A DNA stretch of 37,012 nt from Candidatus Competibacteraceae bacterium (GCA_024641125.1 JAHEDQ010000015.1:1-37012), one strand, 5' to 3'; counted from the stretch's first letter, positions 15,835 through 27,572 are shown. The notes: generated by a model from the sequence alone, not told the origin. Numbers and translations are program-made.

Positions 15835-15854
15835 GGTAAAAAAAGCCGCTGCTG

Positions 15855-16700
15855 TCAGGTTCCGCGTGCGTCTGGGCCGTGACGCAGTATTCGGGTCAGC
15901 ACTTCGACGAAGCGAAAGGCACTTTCGATCATTGCGCCCTCCAGCCCATTGAATAGGGCCTGGTTGTAGCGACGTCCCACCGGTGACTGGCAAAACGCCA
16001 AATACTCAAACATTTCCGGGTCACTCAGCGAGTGATAGGTAAACAGCAGGAGCACCCGGATCTGGTTCTGTAGCAGGGGCGCAAGCCTGGGGCGGGATGC
16101 GTCCAGCATTTCAGCCAGCAGCTGAACCGGGGGACGCTGATTCGCCGGCAGCGACGCGGTTACCGCAGTAGCCACGGCCAACTGCACACCCAGGGTGGCC
16201 TCCAGGGTCGATTCGCTGATCCGGGCAGCTTCGTCCAGTGCCTGTATCGAGTGGAGCCGCGCTGCTGGTGGTGGATTTGAAGCCAGCCCGGCTGCGAACT
16301 GCGCGATCTCGTGCTGACGATCCGGGTCGTTGGCGGCGGCTTCAAGACGGGTTACGCGATGGCCGATATCCGATTCCAGCCAGGCCAGGATAGACTCCAG
16401 GTCCGCGTCGCTCAGAGATTCCCCAAGACCGGTTCGGACGCGAGCGACGAGGCTATGGACGTCAAACGCTTCGGCTGCTGCCATCCTGGCGGCCTCATGA
16501 AACCCATCTGGAATCGAATCATTGGACTTGGTTACCTGGCCCAGTCCGGCCAGTAGATGCCCGGGCAATTGTTCGATCTGAAGACGGATACCGGATTGAT
16601 CAAATACCCGTTCGAGCAACAACCGGTCCGATGCCGCTGCATGTCCGATCTGAAAACAGAGCATCACCCCCAGTAAACACTTCAAGCCCGTCGCCGCCAT
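15855..16700 (-). CDS. Secreted protein with DUF2059-like segment
   Basis: About 281 residues. It starts MAATGLKCLLGVMLCFQIGH with a signal peptide ending near HAAASD. The mature part is helical. Two matching segments, ESILAWLESDIGHRVTRLEA near the middle and MFEYLAFCQSPVGRRYNQAL near the C-terminus, have the helix then (S/D)P-x-G-(R/H)-(R/K) pattern seen in DUF2059 proteins. The function is unknown. ATG 16700 is preferred because GGAGG lies 5 bases upstream; an in-frame ATG at 16712 would leave that site inside the gene. It heads a two-gene unit with the membrane-anchored protein that follows. Confidence 0.75.
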   Translation of the reverse strand: MAATGLKCLLGVMLCFQIGHAAASDRLLLERVFDQSGIRLQIEQLPGHLLAGLGQVTKSNDSIPDGFHEAARMAAAEAFDVHSLVARVRTGLGESLSDADLESILAWLESDIGHRVTRLEAAANDPDRQHEIAQFAAGLASNPPPAARLHSIQALDEAARISESTLEATLGVQLAVATAVTASLPANQRPPVQLLAEMLDASRPRLAPLLQNQIRVLLLFTYHSLSDPEMFEYLAFCQSPVGRRYNQALFNGLEGAMIESAFRFVEVLTRILRHGPDARGT

Positions 16701-16752
16701 GCACGCCTCCATTCTTTTTGCTTTTGCGCGGGGGGCTGCAATTGTGATGCCG

Positions 16753-16777
16753 AACCGTTTTGCGACGCAAAGCGGTT
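16753..16777. other. Inverted repeat upstream of the secreted DUF2059-like gene
   Basis: AACCGTTTTGC (16753-16763) and GCAAAGCGGTT (16767-16777) pair over 11 bp with one G-T wobble around a 3-base centre. It lies ~50 bases upstream of the minus-strand start at 16700 and may be an operator. No other feature is seen in 16778-16992. Confidence 0.35.
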
Positions 16778-16992
16778 GGTCGCACAGCGCGGGGTGCAGA
16801 AACCGATGCGGTTGTTTGTGGGACGGCGATTCAGCCGATGACGGATCGGAGGATATTAATCAGCGCGTGTTGATCAGGGCATGTTCCGGGAAACCCGTTG
16901 TATCGTTTGCACCGCGCATATCTTGCAAGATGGTTCGAGCCTGGGCTCCAGCAAGCTGTAGACCCAATCGGCAGGTGAGTCTGAGGGTCGGC

Positions 16993-17693
16993 TCACCCTC
17001 CAAGGTAGGCTTGACGTACGGCCTGGTTCTGCAACAGCGCATCACCGGTGTCGGCCAGGACGATGCGACCGTTCTCCAGTACATAGCCCCGATCGGCCAG
17101 TTGCAGTGCCCGATGGGCATTCTGTTCCACCAGAAAAATGGTCATGCCTTCCGCTCGGATCTGGTCCAGAATTTCGAAGATCTGGCTGATGATCAGCGGC
17201 GCAAGCCCCAGCGAGGGCTCGTCCAGCAGCAGCAGGGTCGGTTCGCTCATCAATCCCCGGCCGATGGCCAGCATCTGCTGTTCTCCACCGGATAGCGTCC
17301 CGCCCCGCTGGCTCGACCGTTCCTTGAGACGGGGAAACAGTGAAAATACGTGGGCGAGCCCTTTTTCCAGATGATCGGGATCGCGGTAGAACCCGCCCAT
17401 GTGCAGATTTTCCATCACCGTCAACCCGGGAAAGATGCGACGGCCCTCCGGCACCACCGCAAGCCCGCTGCGCATGATGGTGGCAGTTCTTTCCTGGGTG
17501 ATGTCCCGGTCTTCGAAACGCACCGTGCCTCCGGAAGCCCTGGGATCCCCGCAGATGGTCATGAGCAAAGTGGTTTTGCCTGCGCCGTTGGCTCCGATCA
17601 GAGTGACAATCTCGCCCCGCTCAACCTTCAGCGACACACCACGCAGCGCCTCTATGGGGCCGTAGCAGGTGTGTACCTTGTCCAATTCCAGCA

Positions 17694-17694
<1 letters not shown>
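16993..17694 (-). CDS. livF: Branched-chain amino acid ABC transporter, ATP-binding protein LivF
   Basis: A 233-residue cytoplasmic ATPase. Walker A is GANGAGKTT, the signature is LSGGEQQMLAIGRGL, Walker B is LLLLDEPSLGLAP, and the switch His lies in FLVEQNAHRAL. The compact size and the end YLGG are typical of LivF. It is the last gene of livKHMGF; its ATG shares one base with the livG stop (TGATG), showing translational coupling. Confidence 0.95.
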
Positions 17695-19689
<1,995 letters not shown>

Positions 19690-19690
<1 letters not shown>

Positions 19691-20616
19691 CAGACTTTCT
19701 CCACATCGGGCTTGCCGAGCAGGCCGGTGGGCCGAAACAACAGAATCAGCACCAGCAGGCCGAAAGACACCACGTCCTTGTACTCTGTGCTGAGGTAGGC
19801 GGAGGTGAAACTCTCGGTCAGACCCAGCACGATTCCGCCCAACATGGCGCCGGGGACGCTGCCGATGCCGCCCAGCACCGCGGCGGTGAACGCCTTGAGA
19901 CCGGCGATGAAGCCCATGAACGGATTCACCACACCGTAGTAGAGGCCGACCAGCACGCCGGCGACGGCCGCCAGGGCCGCGCCGATGACGAAGGTCAGGG
20001 CGATGACCCTATCGGTGTCGATACCCAGGAGATTGGCCATGCCCCGATCCTCGGAGCAGGCCCGGCAGGCCCGGCCCAGCCGTGAACGTCCAATGAACAG
20101 GGTCAGACCCACCATGGCGGCCGTCGTCGCCAGCGCGATCATCACCTGCATGTAGGATAGATAGACCTGAAATCCGGCGGCATCGCCAAATCGCCATCCA
20201 CCGGAGATCAGTGGCGGCAAGGCAATGTTGCGGGCGCCCTGGGCGAGCTGCACGTAGTTCTGCAGAAATATGGACATGCCGATGGCCGAGATCAGCGGCA
20301 CCAGGCGGGGACTGCCTCGCAAAGGCCGATATGCCACCCGCTCCACCGACCACCCGTATGCGCTGGTTATCAGCATGGCCATGGTTAGGGTGATGATCAG
20401 CACCACGGGCATGTACTCGATACCCATCATGCTCAGGCCGGTGATGACGATCAGACCTACATAGGCGCTGATCATATAGATCTCACCGTGGGCGAAGTTG
20501 ATCATCCCGATGATGCCGTAGACCATCGTATAGCCGATGGCGATCAGTGCGTAGATGCTGCCCAGCGTCAGTCCGTTGATGATCTGCTGGACAAACTGCA
20601 AGCCGTTCTCAGACAT
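19690..20616 (-). CDS. livH: Branched-chain amino acid ABC transporter, permease LivH
   Basis: About 308 residues with eight or so membrane helices. Family marks are [54 protein letters not shown] (coupling loop) and [20 protein letters not shown] 20616 is chosen because GAGGGG lies 6 bases upstream; the frame is open further upstream but runs into the livK-livH spacer. A strong hairpin with a T-run separates livH from livK. Confidence 0.95.
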
Positions 20617-20682
20617 CCAAAGCCCCTCAACCGTCTGCCCGATCCGGCATCCGATCACCGCGATGAGACAAACCACCTGCGC

Positions 20683-20722
20683 AAAAAAAATGCGCCCCGC
20701 CGCTGTCGAGCGTGCGGGGCGC
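20683..20722 (-). terminator. Intra-operon terminator between livK and livH
   Basis: On the minus strand GCGCCCCGC (20722-20714) and GCGGGGCGC (20700-20692) form a perfect 9-bp stem, the loop contains a further CGCT/AGCG pairing, and eight T follow (the A-run at 20683-20690). It lies 22 bases after the livK stop. Partial termination here would give more binding protein than permease, a common arrangement for ABC importers. Confidence 0.88.
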
Positions 20723-20744
20723 CTGCCCTGGCTCCCTAGCCGGG

Positions 20745-21866
20745 TTATTGAACGGCGGTCTTACTGCCGTCCTGGTGCCAATCGAAGATGACGAACTGAA
20801 ACTCCTTCAGGTCACCCTTCTCGTCGAAGGCAACGGCTCCGATGGGTGTCTCGTATGTGGTGGCCCGCATGGCTTCCGCCAGCTCGGCGGGATCTTCACT
20901 CCCGGTGGCCGTGATGGTGTCGGCTATGATCTGCACGGCGGCGTAAGAGGGCATGACGAATGGTCCACTGGGATCCTCATTCCTGGCCTCGAATGCCTTG
21001 ACCAGTTCGGCATTATTCGGGTCGGCGGCGAAATCGGCCGGCAGTGAGACCAGAAGGCCTTCGGAGGCGGCCCCCGCGATGGCGGAAATGTCCTTATTGC
21101 CCACACCTTCAGGGCCCATGAATCCGGCATCGAAACCCTGCTCTGCCGATTGACGCAGAATCAGACCCAGTTCCGGGTGGTACCCCCCGTAGTAAACGAA
21201 ATCCACCTTCTCTTTTTTCATCTTGGTGATGAGGGCCGAGAAATCGGTTTGTCCTGAGTTGATGCCTTCGAACAGCACCACGTTGACCCCCATTCCCTCA
21301 ACCGTGTCGCGCACCGCGGTGGCGATACCCTGACCATACTGCTGTTTGTCGTGCAGCACCGCCATACGTTCAGGTTTTACGGTTTCGGCTATGTATCGGC
21401 CAGCCACCGGTCCTTGTTGACTGTCCAGACCGATGGTCCGAAAGATCATTTTGTAACCCTGCTCGGTGATGGCCGGGCTGGTGGAGGCGGGCGTAATCAT
21501 CAGGATGCCCTCGTCTTCGTAGATTTCCGCCGCCGGTTGGGTGGAGCCGGAACACAGGTGCCCCACCACATATTGCACACCGTCGTTGACAATTTTCTGG
21601 GCCACGGCGACAGCTTGCTTGGGTTCGCACACATCGTCCATGACCACTGCTTCGATTTGCTTGCCGTTGACGCCGCCGGCGGCATTGATCTGCTCGACCG
21701 CCATCTTGGCGCCGATCATTTGCATTTCGCCGTACTGAGCGACCGGGCCGGTCACAGGGCCAACCACCCCGATGCGTATGGTGTCGGCGGCCTGAGCCAG
21801 ACCCGACCCGCCGACAATGGCGGCCGTGACCACGGCGCCGAGCAGGCTATTGCGGGATATTTTCAT
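20745..21866 (-). CDS. livK: Branched-chain amino acid ABC transporter, periplasmic binding protein
   Basis: A 373-residue protein with a Sec signal peptide ending at GLAQA-AD (residues 1-~27), then the type I periplasmic binding fold: IRIGVVGPVTGPVAQYGEMQ, MAVEQINAAGGVNGKQIE, VVGHLCSGSTQPAAEIYEDE, TPASTSPAITEQGYKMIFRT, VDFVYYGGYHPELGLILRQS. These match LIV-binding proteins, including the serine/threonine ligand-binding stretch. The downstream genes confirm a LIV system; other small amino acids are possible. A good promoter precedes it at 21942-21969. Confidence 0.95.
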   Translation of the reverse strand: MKISRNSLLGAVVTAAIVGGSGLAQAADTIRIGVVGPVTGPVAQYGEMQMIGAKMAVEQINAAGGVNGKQIEAVVMDDVCEPKQAVAVAQKIVNDGVQYVVGHLCSGSTQPAAEIYEDEGILMITPASTSPAITEQGYKMIFRTIGLDSQQGPVAGRYIAETVKPERMAVLHDKQQYGQGIATAVRDTVEGMGVNVVLFEGINSGQTDFSALITKMKKEKVDFVYYGGYHPELGLILRQSAEQGFDAGFMGPEGVGNKDISAIAGAASEGLLVSLPADFAADPNNAELVKAFEARNEDPSGPFVMPSYAAVQIIADTITATGSEDPAELAEAMRATTYETPIGAVAFDEKGDLKEFQFVIFDWHQDGSKTAVQ

Positions 21867-21941
21867 GATTCCAGGTCCTGTTTGATCAAGGAGGGGAGAG
21901 CATGCGTCGGACTTTTTTCACCGAACTCTGCGACGTTTCCT

Positions 21942-21969
21942 ATGATAGCTCCACGGAAGACTATGACAA
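21942..21969 (-). promoter_or_regulatory. Candidate sigma70 promoter of the liv operon
   Basis: On the minus strand: -35 TTGTCA (21969-21964), 16-base spacer, -10 TATCAT (21947-21942). Each hexamer matches consensus at five of six positions. The -35 lies within the last codons of dusC, and ~75 bases of leader precede the livK start. Confidence 0.6.
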
Positions 21970-23010
21970 GGCACCCGAGTGCGCTCCGTTGGAAGCAGCG
22001 GACAGCCCGGCCACCCGTTGCATCAGACGCTGCGGGCTGCGCTCGGTCTTGACCCGGTGGAACAGTTCCGCCGCTTCCGGATAGGTGCTACCTAGGTAGC
22101 GCAGCCACTGTTTGACCCGGGCCGCGGCACGTTGCCGGGGCTGTGTTCGCAGCGTGTGTTCCACGGTGCCGTCGTAGAGCTCTCGTAGGAGGGGTCTCAC
22201 CTGTTGCCAGGTCAGTGGACCGGCCTGCGCCGGTACGGTGGCCGAGCGGATCTGGCGGGCCAGATCGGGCCGGGCCACGGCACCGCGACCCAGCATGTAG
22301 CCGGAAGCGCCGGTGCTTGCCCTGCAGCGCTCGAAATCGGCCCGCGACCAGATCTCGCCGTTGGCAATCACCGGTATGCCGGCCGCAGCCTGGATGCGTG
22401 GAACCCATTCCCAGTAGGCCGGCGGCCGATAGCCGTCGGATCGAGTTCGAGCATGCACCGTGATCCACTGTATGCCCGCCGATGCCAAAGCCCGGGCGTT
22501 TTCCAGCGCAAGGTCGGTGTTGTCGAAACCGAGACGCATCTTCGCCGTCAGCGGAACCCGCCCCGGCAGCGCCGAGCGCACGGTTGTGGCGATCCGGTGC
22601 AGTCGTTCGGGGTATTCGAGCAGCACCGCCCCGCCCTGATGGCGGTTGACCGTTCTGGCCGGGCAACCGAAATTGAGATCGATTCCGAGTGCGCCCAGAT
22701 CGGCGGCCAGTCGAGCGTTTTCCGCCATCAGCACCGCATCGGCCCCCAGCAACTGCACATGCACCGGTGTGCCGGCCCGGGTGCGGCCGCCGGCCGCCAA
22801 TTCGGGACAGTAGCGGTGGAACACGGATGCCGGAAACAGGGTGTTGGTGATCCGAACAAACTCGGTCACGCATAAATCGAATGCCCCGTCCCGGGTCAAC
22901 AACCCGCGCATCACATGGTCGATAACGCCCTCCATCGGCGCCAGCACCAGTTTTGGTGGCCCAGAGTCGTCGTCCGGTCGGGCAAGATTGTGGTTGGCCG
23001 AGGTGTTCAT
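21961..23010 (-). CDS. dusC: tRNA-dihydrouridine synthase, DusC-like
   Basis: A 349-residue flavoenzyme that reduces uridine to dihydrouridine in tRNA (position 16 for DusC). Motifs: LVLAPMEGVIDHVMR (FMN-binding start with the DusC-type APMEGV), IDLNFGCPARTVNRHQGGA with the catalytic Cys, LTAKMRLGF, ITVHARTRSDGY, IPVIANGEIW and GYMLGRGAVARPD. The APMEGV start and ANGEIW favour DusC over DusA/DusB. The C-terminus has a ~25-residue extension of low complexity. The gene diverges from phaC1. Confidence 0.92.
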   Translation of the reverse strand: MNTSANHNLARPDDDSGPPKLVLAPMEGVIDHVMRGLLTRDGAFDLCVTEFVRITNTLFPASVFHRYCPELAAGGRTRAGTPVHVQLLGADAVLMAENARLAADLGALGIDLNFGCPARTVNRHQGGAVLLEYPERLHRIATTVRSALPGRVPLTAKMRLGFDNTDLALENARALASAGIQWITVHARTRSDGYRPPAYWEWVPRIQAAAGIPVIANGEIWSRADFERCRASTGASGYMLGRGAVARPDLARQIRSATVPAQAGPLTWQQVRPLLRELYDGTVEHTLRTQPRQRAAARVKQWLRYLGSTYPEAAELFHRVKTERSPQRLMQRVAGLSAASNGAHSGALS

Positions 23011-23166
23011 GGGTGGCGCCGGAGTATATCCGCTGTGATGTTTTGCGGGTACCAGACATAATCCGGTTTGGCCTGGCCGGTCCTTTTCGTTAGGTTTACA
23101 GCTCTTGGGGGGTCACGGCCACGTCCGTCGCGCTGTGACGCGAGGCAATCACTAGAGGAATCCGCC

Positions 23167-24972
23167 ATGGCTGATAGCAAACAAATCAACCCGATCCCGG
23201 AGATCAATCCGCCGGATATCCAGCGGCTGTCCGAGAACTTCACCAAAATCGCCGAGCAGAGCCAGAAGCTGGTGGAAGCCTATATGGAGAGCCAGTCGAA
23301 AGGCGATCTATTTCAGGTGCCGGATCCCGGCCTGGTGGGCAAGTCCTTCGTGCGGATGACGCAAAAGCTCATGGAGGACCCGCGCAAGCTGGTCGAAGCG
23401 CAAACCGCGTTCTGGCAGAACTATCTGGAACTGGTCCAGACCGCGTCGCAGCGAATGATGGGCCAGGCGGTTGAGCCGGTGGTCGAACCGGATCGGGCCG
23501 ACAAGCGCTTCAAGGATGACGAATGGGCCGAGAATGCTGTCTTCGATTACATCAAGCAGTCCTATTTGCTGGCTGCGCGCAGCATCCAGGACATGGTGCG
23601 TGACGTGGAGGGGCTGGACGCGAAAACCGCCGAGCGGGTGGATTTTTATACCCGTCAGTTCGTGGACGCCATGGCGCCCACGAACTTCATCCTCACCAAC
23701 CCCAAGGTGCTGAAGACCACCCTGGAAAGCGGTGGTGAGAACCTGGTCAAGGGTCTCAGCAACATGCTCGAGGATCTCAAGACCGGAAAAGGCAGACTTC
23801 GCATCCGCATGACCGATCTAGAGGCCTTCACGCCCGGTGAAAACGTTGCGGCGACGCCGGGCAAAGTGGTGTTTCAGAATGAGCTGATGCAGCTCATCCA
23901 GTACAACCCGAGCACCGAAAAGGTGTTCAAGCGGCCGCTGCTGATCGTGCCGCCGTGGATCAACAAGTTCTACATACTCGACCTGCGGCCAAAGAACTCC
24001 TTCATCAAGTGGGCTGTGGATCAGGGTTTTACCGTCTTCGTCATGTCCTGGGTCAACCCGGACAGCGACCTGGCGCATAAGGACTTCGAGGATTATCTGG
24101 AGGATGGCACCCTGGCAGCCCTGGATGCCATCGAACAGGCCACCGGCGTGAAAGAGGTCAACGCGGTCTCTTATTGCCTGGGCGGCACTCTGCTGTTGGT
24201 CACCCTGGCCTATATGGCCGCCAACAAGGACAACCGCATCAAGAGCGCGACCTGCTTCACCACCATGGTCGATTTTGCCGAGCCTGGTGAGCTGTCGGTG
24301 TTCATCGATGAGGAGCAGCTCGATCTCATCGAGAAACACATGGAGGAGAAGGGTTACCTGGAAGGCACCCATATGGCGGGCGTGTTCAACATGCTGCGCG
24401 CCAACGATTTGATCTGGTCATTCGCCATCAACAATTACCTGATGGGCAAGGATCCGTTTCCGTTCGATCTGTTGTACTGGAATTCCGATTCCACTCGCAT
24501 GCCCAAGACCATGCACAGCTTCTATTTGCGCAATATGTACCAGCACAATCGGCTGCGCGAGCCTGGGGCCATCAACCTGTTGGGTACGCCCATTGACCTG
24601 AGCAAGATCAAGGCGCCGGTTTACTTTCTTTCTACCCGCGAAGATCACATCGCACCCTGGAAATCCACCTATGCCGGCACCCAGTTGCCGTCGGGTCCGG
24701 TCAAATTCGTGCTGGGCGGTTCCGGCCACATCGCCGGGGTGATCAATCCGGCGGGTTCGCCCAAATACGGCTACCGAATCAATGATGCGCTGCCGGCCGA
24801 CCCCGACCAGTGGCTGGCGGGCGCCACTGAGTATGAAGGTTCCTGGTGGCCGCACTGGCTGGAGTGGGTCAAACCCAAAGCGGGCGCCAAGGTCGATGCG
24901 CGCCAGCCTGGCGATGGGGCGCTGAAGGTATTGGAAGACGCGCCGGGCAGCTTTGTCAAAGTCCGCATCTGA
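23167..24972 (+). CDS. phaC: Class I poly(3-hydroxyalkanoate) synthase, first copy
   Basis: A 601-residue enzyme that polymerises hydroxyacyl-CoA into PHA granules. It has the PhaC N-domain (residues ~60-240) and an alpha/beta hydrolase core: IVPPWINKFYILDLRPKNSF, the lipase-like box SYCLGG with the nucleophile Cys at residue 337, the Asp region TREDHIAPW and the His region GGSGHIAG. The first Gly of the usual G-x-C-x-G-G box is Ser here (residue 335), unlike the second copy downstream. ATG 23167 has AGAGGA (23154-23159) upstream. It is the first gene of the phaC-phasin-phaC cluster. No phaA or phaB is in the window. Confidence 0.95.
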   Translation: MADSKQINPIPEINPPDIQRLSENFTKIAEQSQKLVEAYMESQSKGDLFQVPDPGLVGKSFVRMTQKLMEDPRKLVEAQTAFWQNYLELVQTASQRMMGQAVEPVVEPDRADKRFKDDEWAENAVFDYIKQSYLLAARSIQDMVRDVEGLDAKTAERVDFYTRQFVDAMAPTNFILTNPKVLKTTLESGGENLVKGLSNMLEDLKTGKGRLRIRMTDLEAFTPGENVAATPGKVVFQNELMQLIQYNPSTEKVFKRPLLIVPPWINKFYILDLRPKNSFIKWAVDQGFTVFVMSWVNPDSDLAHKDFEDYLEDGTLAALDAIEQATGVKEVNAVSYCLGGTLLLVTLAYMAANKDNRIKSATCFTTMVDFAEPGELSVFIDEEQLDLIEKHMEEKGYLEGTHMAGVFNMLRANDLIWSFAINNYLMGKDPFPFDLLYWNSDSTRMPKTMHSFYLRNMYQHNRLREPGAINLLGTPIDLSKIKAPVYFLSTREDHIAPWKSTYAGTQLPSGPVKFVLGGSGHIAGVINPAGSPKYGYRINDALPADPDQWLAGATEYEGSWWPHWLEWVKPKAGAKVDARQPGDGALKVLEDAPGSFVKVRI

Positions 24973-25022
24973 GAGCCGGATCGTCGATCTCGAGGGTTGT
25001 GTGGTGCGCCGCACAAGGACAC

Positions 25023-25051
25023 TTGACAGCGGACGAGGCTAGCACCAAAAT
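25023..25051 (+). promoter_or_regulatory. Candidate promoter of the phasin gene
   Basis: A perfect -35 TTGACA (25023-25028), a 17-base spacer and -10 CAAAAT (25046-25051, four of six). It would start transcription about 50 bases before the phasin ATG, allowing phasin expression independent of phaC. A stem TTGTGTGG/CCGCACAA (24997-25016) lies just upstream. Confidence 0.5.
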
Positions 25052-25107
25052 AGGGCGTAATGTTGCAACGCAGCAATACCGCTGCCCGGCAGTTTTGGAG
25101 ATTTGAA

Positions 25108-25566
25108 ATGACTCAGAGCAATCCCTTTGAAATGTTCAAGGACTTGGACCTGGAAAAGATGTTTGATGTGGAGTCCATGTTCAAAGACATGAAATTGCCC
25201 GGCATCGACATGGACGGCCTGATGGCCAGCCAGAAGAAAAACATCGAGGCCATAACCGAGGCCAACAAGGTCGCGCTGCAGGGCGCTCAGGCGCTGGCCA
25301 CCCGTCAGGGTGAAATCATGCGCGAGGCGATGCAGGAGCTGTCCCACGCAACCCAGGAGCTGATGTCGTCCGCATCACCCCAGGAAGCGAGTTCGAAACA
25401 GGCCGAACTGCTCAAGGAAGGCATGGAGAAGGCGCTCGCCAACATGCGCGAACTGGCTGAAATGAGCGCCAAATCCAGCTCGGAAGCTTTTGGCGTGGTC
25501 AACGGCCGGCTCAACGAGAGCATGGAAGAGTTCAAGAAGCTGATGGCGGAAGTCAAGAAAAGCTGA
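25108..25566 (+). CDS. Phasin family granule-associated protein
   Basis: A 152-residue, highly helical, Met/Glu/Lys-rich protein. It coats PHA granules. The start, MTQSNPFEMFKDLDLEKMF, and the amphipathic stretch SQKKNIEAITEANKVALQGA followed by ALATRQGEIMREAMQEL match the phasin family (PhaP, TIGR01841-type). The C-terminus ends in a basic coiled helix (FKKLMAEVKKS). ATG 25108 follows GGAG (25097-25100). Its place between two PHA synthases supports the assignment. Confidence 0.92.
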   Translation: MTQSNPFEMFKDLDLEKMFDVESMFKDMKLPGIDMDGLMASQKKNIEAITEANKVALQGAQALATRQGEIMREAMQELSHATQELMSSASPQEASSKQAELLKEGMEKALANMRELAEMSAKSSSEAFGVVNGRLNESMEEFKKLMAEVKKS

Positions 25567-25756
25567 ACGGTGCTGCGCGTCAGATGACGAGAATTCGTTG
25601 GGCCGTTCTGCACCGGGGCGGCCCAGCGTTGCTTTCTGATCCTGCGATCGGGATTGACTTTGGCCGGCGCGGAGTGCTTGGCCTAGGGGCGCGCTGCACT
25701 GATAAAACCAAAAATGCCCGCCGTCGGCGGCACACCAGAAACCAGGAGTGGATCCC

Positions 25757-27550
25757 ATGTCCGAACCGGCCGTTTCCAACATGAACCTTCCCAACCCGAT
25801 CGAGGTCACCCGCACCGTGACCAAGATCGCGGGGCAAAGCCAGCGTTTGATTATCGATTACCTCAAGAATCAGGCGGCCAACGGTGGCGGTATGGCTGAC
25901 ATGTCGACCGTGGGTGACGCCTTTCTGCAGATGACCACCCGGATGATGACAAATCCGAAATACATGGTGGACGCTCAAATGACCCTCTGGCAGGACTACC
26001 TGCGGCTTTGGCAGAACAGCATGGCTGCGGTCTACGGCGCCAGTGCCGTGCCACCTACGGCCCCTGAGACGGATCGGCGGTTCCGGCACGAGGACTGGGA
26101 GGACAGCCTGTTTTTTGAATTCATAAAGCAGGGGTATCTGCTGACCGCGCGTTGGGTCATGACCACCGTGCGCGAGGTCGAGGGCTTGGATGAGAAAACC
26201 GCCAAGAAGGTGGATTTCTATACCAAACAATTCGTCGACATGCTGTCGCCCACCAACTTTGTGCTGACCAACCCGGAGGTCCTGCGGACCGTGGTTGAGA
26301 CGGGCGGGCAAAGCCTGTTGAACGGTCTCAGCAATCTGCTTGACGACCTGGAGCGCGGCAAGGGCAAACTTGCCATCCGCATGACCGATCTCGATGCTTT
26401 CGAATTGGGCAAGAACGTCGCCACCACACCCGGCAAGGTTGTTTTCCAGACCACCTTGATGCAGCTCGTTCAGTACACCCCGACCACCGACAAAGTGTAC
26501 AAGCGTCCGTTGATGATCGTCCCCCCGTGGATAAACAAGTTCTACATCCTGGATCTGCAACCCAAGAATTCCTTCATCAAGTGGGCTGTGGATCAGGGGC
26601 ACACCGTGTTTGTGTTGTCCTGGGTGAATCCTGACGAAAGCCTAGCCGAGAAGGATTTCGAGGATTACCTCACCGAGGGCACCGTCGCTGCGCTGGACGC
26701 CATTGAGCAGGCCACCGGAGAGAAGGAGGTCAACGCGCTCGGGTACTGTCTCGGTGGCACCCTGTTGATGGCCACTCAGGCCTATCTTGCGGCGAAGAAA
26801 GACACGCGGATTCAGAGCGCCACGTGTTTCACCACCATGCTGGATTTCAGCGAGCCAGGCGAGCTGGAGGTGTTCATCGACGAGGATCAGATCGCCTCCC
26901 TGGAAAAAGCCATGGACGAGCGCGGCTTCCTGGACGGCTCTGAGATGGCAACCACCTTCAACATGTTGCGCGCCAATGACCTGATCTGGTCCTTTTTCAT
27001 CAACAACTATCTACTGGGCAAGGAGCCGTTCCCCTTCGATCTGCTCTACTGGAACTCCGATTCCACCCGCATGCCCGCCACGATGCACAGCTTTTATCTG
27101 CGCAACATGTACCTGGAGAACAACCTGGTGAAGCCCAACGGCATCACCCTGAACGGGCGCAAGATCGATCTGCGCAAGGTCAAGACGCCGGTTTATTTCC
27201 TCAGCACCATCGAGGATCACATTGCACCCTGGCGCTCCACCTATGCCGGCACCCAGTTCACCAGTGGTCCGGTCAAATTTGTGCTGGGCGGATCCGGGCA
27301 TATCGCCGGTGTGATTAACCCGCCGGAAAAGCAGAAGTACGGCTACTGGACCAATGACAAGCTGCCGGCCGACCCTTGCGAATGGTTCGAGGACGCAAAA
27401 AAATCTCAGGGCTCGTGGTGGTTGGACTGGGCCGAGTGGGTGGGGGCGTACGCCGGGGACATGGTGCCCGCCCGGGAGCCGGGTGACCACAAGCTCCAGG
27501 TCATCGAGGACGCGCCGGGCTCGTATGTGAAACACCGTTTGATCAAATAA
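25757..27550 (+). CDS. phaC: Class I poly(3-hydroxyalkanoate) synthase, second copy
   Basis: A 597-residue paralogue of the first synthase, clearly related along its length (shared IVPPWINKFYILDL, DPFPFDLLYWNSDSTRMP-like and STYAGTQ stretches). It keeps the canonical box GYCLGG with the nucleophile Cys at residue 331, the Asp region TIEDHIAPW and the His region GSGHIAG. The N-termini differ most. ATG 25757 follows AGGAG (25744-25748) by 8 bases; an in-frame GTG at 25748 overlaps that site. The gene is followed by a strong terminator, so the cluster ends here. Two copies beside one phasin suggest duplication with possible specialisation. Confidence 0.95.
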   Translation: MSEPAVSNMNLPNPIEVTRTVTKIAGQSQRLIIDYLKNQAANGGGMADMSTVGDAFLQMTTRMMTNPKYMVDAQMTLWQDYLRLWQNSMAAVYGASAVPPTAPETDRRFRHEDWEDSLFFEFIKQGYLLTARWVMTTVREVEGLDEKTAKKVDFYTKQFVDMLSPTNFVLTNPEVLRTVVETGGQSLLNGLSNLLDDLERGKGKLAIRMTDLDAFELGKNVATTPGKVVFQTTLMQLVQYTPTTDKVYKRPLMIVPPWINKFYILDLQPKNSFIKWAVDQGHTVFVLSWVNPDESLAEKDFEDYLTEGTVAALDAIEQATGEKEVNALGYCLGGTLLMATQAYLAAKKDTRIQSATCFTTMLDFSEPGELEVFIDEDQIASLEKAMDERGFLDGSEMATTFNMLRANDLIWSFFINNYLLGKEPFPFDLLYWNSDSTRMPATMHSFYLRNMYLENNLVKPNGITLNGRKIDLRKVKTPVYFLSTIEDHIAPWRSTYAGTQFTSGPVKFVLGGSGHIAGVINPPEKQKYGYWTNDKLPADPCEWFEDAKKSQGSWWLDWAEWVGAYAGDMVPAREPGDHKLQVIEDAPGSYVKHRLIK

Positions 27551-27572
27551 CACGCCGTGCGATTTACATGTG

